From Cymbidium sinense (taxonomy: Eukaryota; Streptophyta; Magnoliopsida; Asparagales; Orchidaceae), in NCBI GenBank assembly GCA_021442155.1, contig CM038216.1, forward strand, positions 85,222,945 to 85,286,944: a stretch of DNA of 64,000 nt, given 5' to 3'. The first letter of the stretch is position 1; each line of letters begins with the position of its first letter. Shown one piece after another: positions 11,231 to 23,200 of the stretch. The notes under the pieces were generated by a model. That model searched no databases. It was not told the origin of the DNA and saw only the letters and a program-made list of their open reading frames with translations. A program made the translations under genes and the position numbers.

Positions 11231-12092
11231 TTAAAAAAAACCCAAATGATTTCATAACAAATAAGAAATTACCAAATCAAACAAAATATTATCCTCTACC
11301 AATGAATAAAATAGGATAAAATAAAATGCAATTCGAAAATTCACAAAAATAGTATTTCACAAAATGATTTAACTCCAAGAGTCAATAAAATTTGATTTTA
11401 TAGAAGTCAAACAAAGCTTAGTCGAACAAGCTAAAACCCATATCATCATCAGATTCCTCAATAGGCTCTTCCTTCTTCTCTTCGAGAATAGCAGCATTAA
11501 GCGCAAGAGCCACAGTAAATTTACTAAGAGCCTTCAAATATTCCTTAAACTTCTCGGCCCATGCGTATGTTTAATCAGTGGCAATCATCATGGTGAGGAC
11601 ATTCTTGTAAGCATTGATGAACATGTGGGCACTACAGCAAGGGTGGGATAAGAGATGCTTAGTGAGTGAAAACTGAACATTGAAAGGACTACCAAAAACT
11701 TCTCGTTGAAATCATCTTCACTAAGGTCAAGCACCTCAGGACTGAACACCGAACCATCATCAAACATAGACTGATCGACATGGCCATAAGAGAATGGCAT
11801 AATGCCTAGCTTAACGAGGAGAGTAGCCTGTAAGGATCCCACCTTATCGCCTTTTTTTATCAGCACAATTGGGGTGATAATTTCAACAGTACCCTTATTG
11901 ATATTTGTTGGGATGTTGAGAACCTAAAAAAAAGAAGTCTGTGAAGGATCCCGACCAATGTTTCCTATAGGAACCACAACATCAATAGGCACAATAAGAC
12001 CAACATGGGCAGCACCACCAACTTCGTACTTCGCAACCTCTTCACTAACTTCTTTAAAATCACCTTTCATAAAAATCATCTCAAATGGAGTT
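11231..12092 (-). pseudogene. 60S acidic ribosomal protein P0 fragment 1 (C-terminal two-thirds)
   Basis: P0 anchors the P1/P2 stalk on the large ribosomal subunit. The minus strand from about 12,088 reads a degraded GLIF-like start, then [13 protein letters not shown] sequence, [17 protein letters not shown], then [26 protein letters not shown] and SYPTLA, and ends in the acidic tail [21 protein letters not shown] with TAA at 11,418-11,420. A one-base loss after SYPTLA (GCTCCCACATG, one C short) shifts the frame. The retained segment begins near residue 100 of a usual length near 320. No intron-like interruption is seen, which suits a 5'-truncated processed copy. 3' UTR: 11,417-11,231. Unlike the other two P0 fragments it keeps the [10 protein letters not shown] region. 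Confidence 0.88.
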
Positions 12093-14164
12093 TATTATGG
12101 TTTATGATTTTAGGGTTTCGGGTTTAGGGTTTAGGGTTTAGGGTTTACGGTTTAGGGTTTAAGGTTTAGGGTTTAGGAATTTATAGGCTTTAGGTTTTAT
12201 AGTTTATGGTTCAGGATTGTAGGTTTAGTGTTGTAGGTTTAAGGTTTAGGGTTTAGGGTTAGTTTTAGGGTTTAGGGTTTAGAATATAGGTATTAGGCTT
12301 TTCTTTTTGAAAATTAAGTAAACTGGTAGGTTTCAGTTTATTTACTTTATTTATTATTTATTTTAGTTTATTTTATTTTTTATTATTTAGGTTTTTTATT
12401 TAGTTTAGTTTATTTATTTTAGGCTTATTTATTTTAGTTTAGGTTTTCATTTTAGTTTATTTTTTAGGTTTAGGTTAAGTTTAGGTTTTGTTTTCAGTTG
12501 AGTTTTATTTTTATTTTATTTTAAGGTTTAGGGTTTATTTTTTTTTAGGTTTAAGTTTAGGCATTTATTTAATTTTTATAGGGTTAGGTTTTAGGTTTAT
12601 TTTTTAGTTTAGGTTTAGGTTTATTTTTAGTTTATTTTATTTTATTTACTTTAGGTTTAGGTTTAGGTTTAGTTTAATTTAGGATTAGGTTTAGGTTTTA
12701 TTTATCTTAGTTTAGTTTATTTTAGTTAAGGTTTAGGTTTATATTATTTTGTTTATTTTATTTTATTTTATGTTTCCTTTTTTTTTAGTTTAGGGTTTAG
12801 GTTTTATTTTTTATTTATTTTTAGGTTTATTTTTAATGTTTAGCTTTTTATTTAGTTTTTATTTTATTTTATTTTAGGTTTTTTTATTTTCATTTTACAT
12901 TTAGTTTTTATTTTATTTATGTTTTTTATTCTTAGCTTTAATTTATTTCTTTAGTTTAGTTTAGGTTTTTATTTATTTTATTTTAGTTTAAATTTAATTT
13001 TTTAATTCATTTTATTTTTTTATTTGGGTTTAGCTTTTAGTTTAGGTTTTTATTTTATTTATTTTTTAGATTTCTTAATATATTTTATTTTTAAGTTTTA
13101 TTTAGTTTAGGTTTAGGTTTTTAGGTTTTTAGTGTTTAGGGTTTAGGGTTTTGAGTTAATTTTAGAGTTTAGGTTTTAGTCTTAGGGGTTTTTTATTTAT
13201 TTATTTATTTTTATTTAGGGTTTAGCATTTTTTAGTGTTAAGGGTTTATGGTTTAGGGTTTAGGGTTGTAGGTTTAGGGTTTAGGGTTTAAGGTTTAGGG
13301 TTTTTTTTAGATTAAGTAAACTGGTAAGTTTAAGTCTATTTAGTTTATTTTTTATTTATTTTAGTTCATTTTATTTTTTATTTTTATTTAGACTTCTTTG
13401 ATATTTTTATTTTGTTTAGTTTACTTATTTAGCTTTTATTTATTTTAGTTTATTTTTAAGATTTAAGTTTAGGTTTATGTCTATTTTTTAGTTTAGTTTT
13501 ATTTTTAAGTTATTTTTTATATTTAGGTTTTATTTTTTATTTTTAGGTTTAGGTTAAGGTTTTTATTTTATTTATTTAGGTTTAGGTTTTAGGTTTTTAT
13601 TTTAACTTTATTTTTAGGTTTTATTTTTTAGTTTATGTTTATGTTTATTTTTAGTTTATTTTATTTTATTTAGGTTAGGGTTCAGGTTTATTTTATTTTT
13701 GGTTTTGGTTTAGGTTTTAATTATTTTAGTTTAGTTTATTTTAGTTTAGGTTAATGTTTATTTTATTTTTTTATTTTAGGATTACAATTTTTTTAGTTTA
13801 GGGTTTAGGTTTTATTTTTTCTTTATTTTTAGGTTATATTTATAAGTATATTTTTTAGTTTAGGTTTTTATTTAGTTTTTATTTTATTTTATATTAGGTT
13901 TATTTTATTTTTATTTTACATTTAGTTTTTATTTTATCTTAGTTTTTTATTTTTAGGTTTATTTTATTTTGTAGTTTAGTTTAGGTTTTTATTTTATTTT
14001 TATTTTCGTTTTATTTTTATTTTTTATTTTATTTTATTTTTAGGATTAGGTTAGGTTTAGGTTCATATTTTAATTTAGGTTTTTATTTTATATTAATATT
14101 TTATTTAATTTAGGTTATTTTTTTTATTTATTATATATTTAGTTTTATTTAGAGTTGCTTTTAA

Positions 14165-14300
14165 GGTTTTAAAGGTTTGTGGCCTAGGGCCTAGGCTTCA
14201 GTGGTTGGGTCAGTTTAGGGTCCAGCCTAGGGTTTATGGTAGTTTGTGGGTCATTAGGTTTGGGTTTAGGGTTTAAGTATCATTTGCCGCTTAGGGTGAT
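14165..14300 (+). repeat. GC-rich variant island 5
   Basis: A short stretch of GTGGCCTAGGGCCTAGG and GGGTCCAGCCTAGGG words in otherwise T-rich satellite. It is weaker than the islands at the left edge. Confidence 0.55.
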
Positions 14301-16914
14301 GCTTATGGTTTATTTTTAAAATTTTTATTTAGGGTTTAGGGTTTAGTTTGTGTTTAGGGTTTTACGATTTCATTTTTTAAATTAAATAAACCAAGATGTG
14401 TTTTAGTTTATTTAGTTTATTTTTTATTTTTTTTAGTTTATTTTATTTTTTATTTTTATTTTGGTTTATTTTTTATTTTTATTTAGTTTAGTTTATTCAT
14501 TTTAATTTAGGTTTTTATTTTAGTTTATTTTTTAGGTTCACGTTTAGGTTTTTTTTTATATTTTAGTTTATCTTTATTTTATTTTATTTTTTTTAGTTTT
14601 ATTTTTTTTATTTTATTTTAGGTTTACATTTTATTTTATTTTTTAGGTTTAGGTTTTAGGTTTTTATCTTTAGTTACTTTTTGGGTTTTGTTTTTTAGTT
14701 TAGGTTTAGGTTTATTTTTAGTTTGTTTTATTTTATTTAGTTTAGGTTTAGGTTTAGTTGTAGTTTATGTTAGGTTTACATTTATGTTTTATTTATTTTA
14801 GTTTAGGATTAGGTTTATTTTAATTTATTTATCTTAAGAGTAGGTTTTTTTTTAGGTTTAGTTTTTATTTTATTTTATTTTAGGTTTATTTTATTTTTAT
14901 TTTACATTTAGTTTTTATTTTATTTAGGTTTTTAATTTTTATGTCTATTTTATTTTTAAGATTAGTTTAGGTTTTTATTTATTATATTTTAGTTTTTTTT
15001 ATTTATATTTTATTTTATTTTTAGGTTTAGGATTGGTTTAAGTTTGGGTCTAGGTTTTTATTTTATTTTATTTTATTTATTTAATATAGGTTTAGGTTTA
15101 TTTATTTATTTTATTTTATGGTTTTCTTTAGTTTAGGTTTAGGTATTTAGGTTTTTAGGGTTTAGGGTTGTAGGTTTTAGTGTTTAGGGTTTATGGTTTA
15201 GGGTTTAGGATTTTAAGGTTTAGGGTGGGTAGTTAGTTTTAAGGTGGTGGGTTTAGGGTTTTTTTTAGGATTTAGTTTAGGGTTGTAGGTAGGGTTTTAT
15301 TCATTTTTTTTAAATTTACAAAAGGTTTAGGTTTATTTTTATTTATTTTATTCATTTATTATTTTAGGTTTATTTTACAATTATTTAGTTTTTATTTTAT
15401 TTAAGGTCTTTTATTTTAGTTTGTATTTTAGGTCATAGGTTTATGTTTATTTAGTTTAGTTTTATTTTTATTTTAGGTTTTTTTTTTTTTTTAGGTTTAA
15501 GTTTAGGTTTAGGTTTTGGTTTTCATTTTATTTTTTTATGTTTAGTTTAGGTTTTATTTTTATTTAGGTTTTATTTTAGTTTACATTTTTTTTTTAGTTT
15601 ATTTTATTTTATTTAGTTTAGGGTTTTTAGGTTTAGTTTAGGTTTTATTTATTTTAGTATTATAGTAGGTTTAGGATTATTTTATTTTATTTTATGTTTA
15701 GGTTTTCCTTGGCTTTAGGTTTTTTTATTTATTTTTAATTAGGTTTATGGTTTAGGGTTTAGGGTTTTGGATTTATGCTTTTAGGTTGGGAGTGGGATTA
15801 GGGTTGGTTTTAGGGTTTATGGTTTATGCCTTGTTTAGTGTTTAGTAGGCATCAGGGTAGGAGTTTTATTTAGGTTGTTTTCATGGTTAGTTTTAGGGTT
15901 TAGCTTGGGTTGGATTTGTGGGTTTTAGTTTTAGGTTTTGGGTTATTTTTTCTTTTATTTTTTTTTATTTAATAAATTTAGGGTTTAGGGTTGTATGTTT
16001 AGGGTTTTAGGTTTAGGATTCAGAGTTTACAGTTTATGGTTTATTTCTTTATTTTTATTTTAGTTTATTTTATTTTTTATTTTTATTTAGGTTCCTTTCA
16101 TTATTTAGTTTAGTTTATTTATTTTAGATTTATTTATTTTCGTATAAGTTTTTTATTTTAGTTCATTTTTTTTGTTTAGGTTTAGGATTATTGTTATGTT
16201 AGTTTTATTTTTTTTTTATTTTTTCAATTTAGGTTTTATTTTTTATTTTAAGGTTTAGGTTTAGGTTTTTATTTTATTTTTTTAAGTTTAGGTTTTAGGT
16301 TTTTATTTTAAGTTTATTTTTAGGTTTTATTTTTTAGTTTAGGTTTAGGTTTATGTTTAGTTTATTTTATTTTATTTAGTTTAGGTTTAGGTTAAGGATT
16401 AGTTTATTTTAGGTTTAGGTTTAGGAGTTTTTAATTTTGTTTTGTTTACTTTAGCTTAGGTTTAGGTTTATTTTATTTTTATTTTAGGTTTAGGTTTTTT
16501 TTTTAAGTTTAGGGTTTAGGTTTTTTTTAGCTATTTTTAGGTTTTATTTTTGAGTTTATTATTTAGTTTTAGGTTTTTATTTAGTTTTTATTTTATTTTA
16601 TTTTTAGGTTTATTTTATTTTTATTTAAATTTAGGTTTTTTTTGGTTTTAGACTTAGGTTTTATTTTTTATTTATTTTTATTTTTTATTTTTAGGTTTAT
16701 TTTTTAGGTTTAGGTTTTTATTTAGTATTTATTTTACTTTATTTTAGGTTTAATTTATTTTTTTTTCTTTTAGTTTAGTTTTTATTTTTTATTTTTTTCT
16801 TTTTAGGTTTAGGTTTAAGTTTATGTTTTTATTTGATTTTATTTCTTTATTTTATTTTTGTTTAGGTTTATTTATTTATTTTATTTTTTTTATAATATTT
16901 AGTTTAGGCTCAGT

Positions 16915-17175
16915 TTCTCTTTCCTAGTTTAGGGTTTGCTGGTCACTAGTTGGGCTAGGGTTTAGGGCATTTATTTGGCTGTGGGCTCAGGGCCTAAGAT
17001 TTGGGTCAGGGCCTAGGGCCTAGGGCTCACTGGCCTTAGGGCCTGGCCTAGGGCTCATGGCTCCAGGGTTTATAATCTTTATGGCTCAGGCCTAGGGTTT
17101 GCCTAGGTTTAAGGTTTAGGGCCTAGTGCCATGGTTGGGGGGCTCAGGGTCCAGGCCTAGGGGCTGTGTTGTATT
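16915..17175 (+). repeat. GC-rich variant island 6
   Basis: Dense GGGCCTAGGGCCTAGGGC and GGCCTAGGGCTCA words, where the heptamer rhythm is plain as CCTAGGG and CTCAGGG. The AT-rich satellite resumes at once on both sides, with an anchor 36 bases after the island. Confidence 0.7.
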
Positions 17176-17934
17176 TTAGGTTTTTTTTTATATTTTATTT
17201 ATATTTTTAAATTAAGTAAACTAGATGGTTCAACTTTATTTAGCTTATTTTTTATTTATTTTAATTTATTTTTTTATTTTGATTTAGGTTTATTTTTATT
17301 TTTATTTGGCTTAGTTTTTTTATTTTAAGTTCATTTTTTTTAGGTTTTGTTTTTTATTTTAGTTTATTTTTAAGGTTTAGGTTTAGGTTTAGGATTATTT
17401 TTTAGTTTTGTTTTATTTCTATTTTATTTTCTAGGTTTAGGTCTTATTTTATTTTAGTTTAGGTTTATATTTTTTTATATAATTTTTTTTAGGTTTTAGC
17501 TTTTATTTTAGGATTTATTTTTATGTTTAGGTTCAAGTTTATTTCTAGTTTATTTTATTTTATTTAGTTTAGGTTTAGTTTATTTAGGATTAAGTAGTTT
17601 TATTTTTTTTAGTTTATTTTAGTTTTAGGTTTAAGTTTATTTTATTTATTTTAGGTATAGGTTTTTTTGTTTAGGGTTTAGGTTTCATTATTTATTTTTT
17701 ATTTTAATTTATTTTTGTTATGTTTAGGTTTTATTTAGTTTTATTTTATTTTATTTAAGTTTTTTTTGGTTTTCTTTTAGTTTAGTTTAGTTTTTATTTA
17801 TTTTAGTTTAGTTTTAGTTTTATTTTTTTATTTTATTTCATTTAGGTCAGTTTATGTTTAGTTTATGTTTTATTTTATTTTGGTTTATATTTTTAATTAT
17901 TTTATTTTAGCTTTAATTAGTTTGGGTTTATGTC

Positions 17935-18065
17935 TCACCTTTAAAATTTTAGGCTCAGTTAGTTGGCCTAGGGTTTTGGGATAGTTTAGGGTTTAGAGTT
18001 GGGTTTAAGGCCTAGGGTAGGGCCTAGGGCATGTGGTTTTACGCTTAGAGTGAGTAGAGTTTTGG
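17935..18065 (+). repeat. GC-rich variant island 7
   Basis: A short run of GGCCTAGGG and GGGCATGTGG words passing into TTTAGGG heptamers just before the GRP 3' UTR sliver. Confidence 0.55.
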
Positions 18066-18140
18066 ATTTTGGGTTTAGGTTTTAATTTAGGGTTTAGGTT
18101 TTAGTTTAGGGTTTAGGGTTTTTCTTTTTCCTTTTTAAAT

Positions 18141-18177
18141 AGAAAACAAATTCAGATTCAACATTTCTTCTTTTGCT
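18141..18177 (-). pseudogene. Sliver of GRP 3' UTR end
   Basis: About 37 bases match the extreme 3' end of the GRP 3' UTR seen in the other copies: on +, AAACAAATTCAGATTC followed by AACATTTCTTCTTTT. All coding sequence is gone and AT-rich satellite follows directly. It marks where a GRP cassette was deleted. Confidence 0.75.
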
Positions 18178-20255
18178 TATTAAATTTATTGAGTTTATTT
18201 TTTTATTTATTTTAATTTATTTTATTTTTTATTTTTATTTATGTTTAATTTTTATTTTTATTTAGTTTAGTTTATTTATTTTAGGTTTTCTTACTTTATT
18301 TTTTAGGTTTAGGTTTATGTTTAAGTTTATTTTTTAGTTGAGTTTATTTTTATTTTATTTTTTTTTAGGTTTTATCTTTATTTTAGGTTTAAGTTTAGGT
18401 TTTATTTTATTTTAGTTTAGGTTTAGGTTTTATTTTAGGATTTTAGGTTTTATTTTTGGTTTAGTAGGTTTATTTTTTATTTTATATTTTATCCAATTAG
18501 GGTTTAGGTTTAGTTTATTTTAGGTTTAGGTTTGGGTTTTTATTTTTATTTAGTAGGTTAGTTTATTTTATTTATGTTTATTTTATTTATTTATGTTTTC
18601 TTAGTTTGGGTTTTTTAGGTTTATTTTTTATGTTTAGGTTTTATTTAGTTTTATTTTATCTTTATTTAGTTTTTAAGTTTATTTTATTTTATTTTATGTT
18701 TTTTATTTTATGTTTATCTCATGTATTTTATATTAATAGTTTAGGTTTTATTTATTTTAGGTCATTTTTATTATTTTATCTTTAATTTAGTCAGATTTAT
18801 GTCTTAGAGATCTTTATCTTATCTTATAGCTCAGATCTTTTAGGCCCATCTGGTTTAGGAGGCTCAGGTGTGCCTCAGGCCCAGGGCCTCAGGGCTGGGC
18901 CCAGGCCCAGATCCAGGATGCTGGCCCAGGGTGGCCCAGGAGGGCCCAGAGCCCAGGGTCACCATCAGGCACAGTTTAGGGCCCAGGGTCTTAGTGTTAG
19001 GCCTCAAAGCTCATGGCCTCAGGGCCCTGGGGTCTGGATCGGGCTCAGGCCCAGGTGCCTTAGGGCTCAGTTAGGCCTAGCACTAGGTCAGGTCCAGAGG
19101 TCAGTCAGGGCCCAGGGCCTGGCCCAGGCCCAGGATCAAAGCCCAGGGTTGTGGGTCAGGGCTCAGGCCTGTTAGGAGGGGTGGTCAGCCTGGTGGTGTG
19201 GCCCAGGGCCCATGATCTGGCCCTGGGTCAGCCTAGGCCTAGTCAGCCCAGTGATAGCGCTCAGGCAGGGCTCATAGGGCCTTTAGGGCCTTAATGTCTC
19301 AGGCTCAGTCAGGGCCTGGCCCAGGGCCTAGTCAGTTTAGGCTCAGTGATCAGGTAGTTTATTTATTATATTTATTTATCTTAAGCAAAGTGGTAGGTTT
19401 ATGTTTATTTAGTTTATTTTATCATTTTAGTTTATTTTATCTTTATTTTGATTTAGATTTTATTTTTATTTAGTTTAATTTATTTATTTAGGATTATTTA
19501 TTTTAGTTTAGGTTTTCATCATAATTTACTTTTAGTGTAGGTAGATTTAGCTTTATTTTTTTAGTTTTATTTTATTTTATTTTATTTTATGTTTAGGTTT
19601 TATTTTTTATTTTTTTATGTATTAAGTTTATCTATTTTATAGGTTTAGGTTTAGGATTTTATTTTAGGTTTTTAGGTTTTAGTTTTAATTTAGGTTTAGG
19701 TTTATTTTTAGTTTATTTATTTTATTTAGTTTGTTTAGGTTTAGGTTTAGGTTTAGGTTTTATTTTATTAATTTTAGGTTTTATTTTAGTGTATTTAGGT
19801 TTATGTTTTATTTAGCTTATTTTATTTTATTTTTGGCTTATTTTATTTTATTGTAGGTCTTATTTTATTTTATTTTATTTTTTATTTTTAGTTTAGTTTA
19901 GAATTCTATTTATTTTATTTTAGTTTAGTTTTATTTTTATTTTTTTTTCTTTTTAGGTTAAGGTTTAGGTTTTAGTTTATGTTTTTTTTTGGTTTAGGTT
20001 TAGGTTTTTAGCTTTTTAGGGTCTAAGGTTTAGGGTTTAGGGTTTGGGGTTTAGGATTTTTTTTTAGGCGGTTGGGGGCGCTGGGGGTTTATTGTTTAGG
20101 GTTTAGGGTTTAGGGTTTAAGGTTTAGTCTTTTAAGGCTTAAGGTTTAGGGTTTAGGATTTTAAGGGTTTAAGGTTTATGGTTTAAGGTTTAAGTTTTAG
20201 GTTTAGGGTTCAAGTTTTAGTTTAGGGTTTAGGGTTTTTATTTTTTTATTTTAAC
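18178..20255 (+). repeat. Telomere-like satellite with the largest GC-rich island
   Basis: AT-rich module to 18,830, a GC-rich island to about 19,360, a degraded anchor near 19,385 (TTAAGCAAAGTGGTAGG), then the AT-rich module and heptamers to 20,230. No gene is visible. Confidence 0.82.
18835..19360 (+). repeat. GC-rich variant island 8 (largest)
   Basis: About 525 bases of GGCCCAGGG, GCCTCAGG and GGGCTCAGG words, the most GC-rich stretch in the window. Overlapping open frames exist here (18,868-19,074 and 18,870-19,175), but they run in two frames at once and encode only Gly/Pro/Arg/Gln low-complexity residues, as any GGCCCAGG repeat would. I treat it as a non-coding variant of the telomere-like repeat. 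Confidence 0.75.
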
Positions 20256-20738
20256 CGAGAACAAATTCAGATTCAACATTTCTTCTTTTTTATTTCCTCA
20301 ACCAAGTAACACAACAAGTTTTCTAAGACAAAAGTAGTGACATAGATCAAAAATGAGCATGCATAGAGTAAATAAAAAATCTTAAATAACTAGAACCTTC
20401 TCTACTGTAAAGACATTTCCATAAGCAGTAGATCGGATCAGCCGTTCTTTAGTTTCTCCGGTTCTAATCAGAACCACCTCGACCTCTCCAGTAGCGCGAT
20501 CCACCATCATATCCCCGATCTCACCCTCCACCACCACCATGGTTGTAACCTTTATTGGTCCTCCCACCTCCATGACCACCACTGCTCTGACCACCACCTC
20601 CATATCCACCAGCACCTCTAGATCCCCCACTAGCACTAGGATAACCTCCACCTCTACCTTAGCCTCCACCGCCAGATCTAGACTCAGCCTGGTTGACGGT
20701 GATGTTCCTACTGTCAAGGTTTTACCCATTCTTAAGGT
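20256..20738 (-). pseudogene. GRP fragment 4: full cassette, four in-frame stops, no frameshift
   Basis: The minus strand from about 20,732 keeps one frame from the RRM end to the terminal TAA, with the pattern ITVNQAESRSGGGG, GGSRGAGGYGGGGQSSGG and RYWRGRGGSD. Stops replace four codons: Gln after NG (TAA), a Glu in the glycine tail (TAA), Arg/Gly before DRGYDGG (TGA), and Gly before the final Asn (TAG). The 3' UTR is complete, ending in an interrupted A-rich tail. Decay has been by substitution only. Valine-rich and threonine-rich open frames overlapping here are out-of-frame readings of the glycine codons. Confidence 0.86.
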
Positions 20739-21190
20739 TTAGGTTTATTAGGTTTTAGGGTTTAGGTTTATTTTTTAATTTATTTAGTTAATTTAAGTTT
20801 AAGTTTTTTGGGGTTTAGGGTTTAGGCTTTATGATTTTAGGGCTTAAGGTTTAAGGTTATGGTTTAGGGTTTATGGTTGTAGGTTTAGGGTTTAGTGTTT
20901 ACAGTTGTAGGTTTAGGGTTTACGGTTTAAGATTTAGGGTATATTATTATTATCTTTAAATTAAGCAAATCGATAAGATTAGGTTTATTTAGTTTATTTA
21001 ATTTATTTTTTGTTTAATTTAATTTATTTTAATTTTTATTTAGTTTAGTTTAGGTTTTTTATTTTAATTTTTTTTTAAGTTTAGGTTTAAGTTTAGGTTT
21101 ATTTTTTAGTTGAATTTGTTTTTATTTTATTTGCTAGGTTTAGGTTTTATTTTTTATATTTTTGGTTAAGGTTTTATTTTTTATTTTTAT
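20739..21190 (+). repeat. Telomere-like satellite up to the large insertion
   Basis: GRP upstream flank, heptamers to about 20,940, a degraded anchor at 20,960, then about 200 bases of AT-rich module that stop abruptly near 21,190. The telomere-like sequence does not resume until 35,265. Confidence 0.82.
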
Positions 21191-22430
21191 CCTAAGAGCC
21201 TAATCGTATTCAAGCTACACATTAAAACATCAATCATTTAAGAAATAATGAAAAGCATGCAGTCCTAATGCATAATGTAAACATAATATCAAACAATTAT
21301 ATAAACTATCATAAAAGAATAAAAGCGGTAAAATTAATCACAAACCCAATGAGAGAAAAGATGGGTAGCCGAGCTCTACCCTTATACAACATGTAATATG
21401 AAAGAGTATTTATAATTGTATTAAATGCTATTGGGGTCTTCTTTCTTCTTATCTCCATTTTTGATTTGGTTCTTTCTTTGATTTGAATGGTGCTTGCTTC
21501 AAAGGCATCACAGGGCACCCCAAGATAAAGCATTCTGGCCACTGCTCATCCCAATCCCCCATAGCACTAATCCTAATTCCTATTACAAAAATTACATTAT
21601 GTGGAAAAGTAAATCTAACTATACCTATAAAGAGGTTAGCTAAATATATATAATCCCAAGGCTTGTATTTATAATTTTGTCTTAGCACCCTACACATGGC
21701 TAAATAAGCCCACTTCTAACGACTTGGATTATGCTTAAGGATTTAAGCAGCCTACAAAAAAAGCATTCACATTTATTTTTAAGCATCCCTTAAGCATAAT
21801 CCCCTATAGAAAACATGATTAGGCTAATATTGGCCTATCATTCAGTCTATGAAGCATACATCCTAACATCCAATCTAAAATAATACATCATAAAATAAAA
21901 CATGCATCACATCATACACCATCTTAACTTAGAGCTAGAAGTGGTGACTTCATTCTAATGTGTGTATTAAGGCTTATGTGGTAAGTCTTGTTAGGCATTA
22001 GTGTTGTATTTTCTAAGTGTAGAAGGATTCAATTTAACATGAAAGGTTGATTTCACTTGAAGAAGTTTAATTGATTTGAGAATTTTAATTTGTGTTGTCT
22101 TTTATTTCATTTGATTACACTTAGCAACTAAGTGTTATAAAGAGAGGAAAAGAGGATTGCCTCTTTCATCCCTACCTCAAAGTCACTTTCTAAAAAAGTA
22201 TACTTGATTTAGTTCTCTTTAGTGAATGGCTTATTAAATGATTTAATTAATCCTAAGTTTAGGTTCACTTTAAATAATCCAATTCAAAATGAAAGGCATC
22301 TTAAGATTAATTTAATTGAATTACTACCACATGACCTATATTAAATCATTCCTTTCCATCACATTTAACATGCGCATTATTTAAGCCTAAGTGTATCTAT
22401 ACATGCAACATATTTTAAGACACTTAAATG
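21191..22430. other. AT-rich unassigned sequence, possible LTR remnant
   Basis: No protein is recognised. Two overlapping minus-strand open frames (21,309-21,542 and 21,449-21,697) lack family motifs. On the minus strand near 21,440-21,370 a TATAAATACTC box is followed by GTATAAGGGTAGAGCTCGG, a promoter-like arrangement seen in plant LTRs. If it is an LTR, it points opposite to the pol fragment downstream. Confidence 0.3.
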
Positions 22431-23200
22431 ATGAATGTATGTGTATGTTTAGAATTTAGATTTTATTTGATTGAATTATTTAAACATATTAATTTATATC
22501 TTTATCCAAATTCTTATACAAAAAGGACATAAGAATGAAATTAAATAAGCATGTGCCGTTGTTAAACCAGGGAAGTGAGGTAATGAAATGAACTCCTTAG
22601 AGCTATCTAAAGCCTCGTATTCTCGGGATGTTCAGACTATATATCTATTTCCAATCAAACATATGTAAATTTGTATACATGAACATAGGAAGTAAGCTCG
22701 AAATCATATGGATAATTAATTCAACCACTTAGTCAATTATGAATGCATGCAATTTTAATGTAAAATAAGATTTTCATTCAATAATCACATATACATATAC
22801 ATGTACAAAGTAGGCAAGTACATGTCATTATTAAATGAGGGAAGTGAGGTAATCAAATGACCTCTTTGGGGCTAACTAAAGGCTCGTATCCCCGGGATGT
22901 CCAGACTATATACTTGCTTTTCTTGGACACACATGGATGTATACATAAATGAGGGAAAGAAAACTAAGCAAAGATTGTATATGTTTTTTGATTGAATCAT
23001 CTATATATATGAATTAAAACTCTATCCAAATTCTAATGTTGAAATACATAAAAATGAAATCAAATGGGTACATGCCGTTGTTAAACCAAGGAAGTGAGGT
23101 AATCAAATGACCTCCTTTGGGCTAGCTAAAGCCTTGTGTTCCGGGATGTCTAGACTATTTATCCATTACCATTTAATCTTATATAAATCAACACATGAAT
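22430..23200 (+). repeat. Three tandem copies of a ~250-270-bp repeat
   Basis: The motif AGTGAGGTAAT recurs at 22,574, 22,843 and 23,093 (offsets 269 and 250). Each copy continues with a short stretch and then GGGATGTCCAGACTAT-like sequence, and each is preceded by a shared ATCCAAATTCT... segment. The copies differ at many positions. They lie inside the gypsy-bearing block, upstream of its protease. Confidence 0.8.

Larger units (their letters stand above)
12093..18140 (+). repeat. Telomere-like satellite, several ~1-kb units
   Basis: Anchors occur at about 12,313, 13,311, 14,381 and 17,211. The first two intervals (998 and 1,070 bases) are the cleanest view of the basic unit. Heptamer-rich stretches precede each anchor (12,110-12,290, 13,130-13,310), and the AT-rich module follows. 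No gene is seen; GC-rich islands inside are listed separately. Confidence 0.87.

Noticed and set aside
18868..19175. Overlapping + open frames of 68 and 101 codons in a GC-rich island
   Set aside because: Both frames read low-complexity Gly/Pro/Gln/Arg from GGCCCAGG words in two registers at once; the stretch is repeat, not a gene.
20539..20742. Threonine/serine-rich + frames opposite GRP fragments (also 36,012-36,212, 43,024-43,242, 46,330-46,593)
   Set aside because: These are antisense readings of the glycine repeat (ACC/TCC codons), with no family or start context.
22574..23103. CRISPR-like direct repeats
   Set aside because: Units of about 250-270 bases are diverged throughout, spacers are not unique, and the genome is a plant nucleus.
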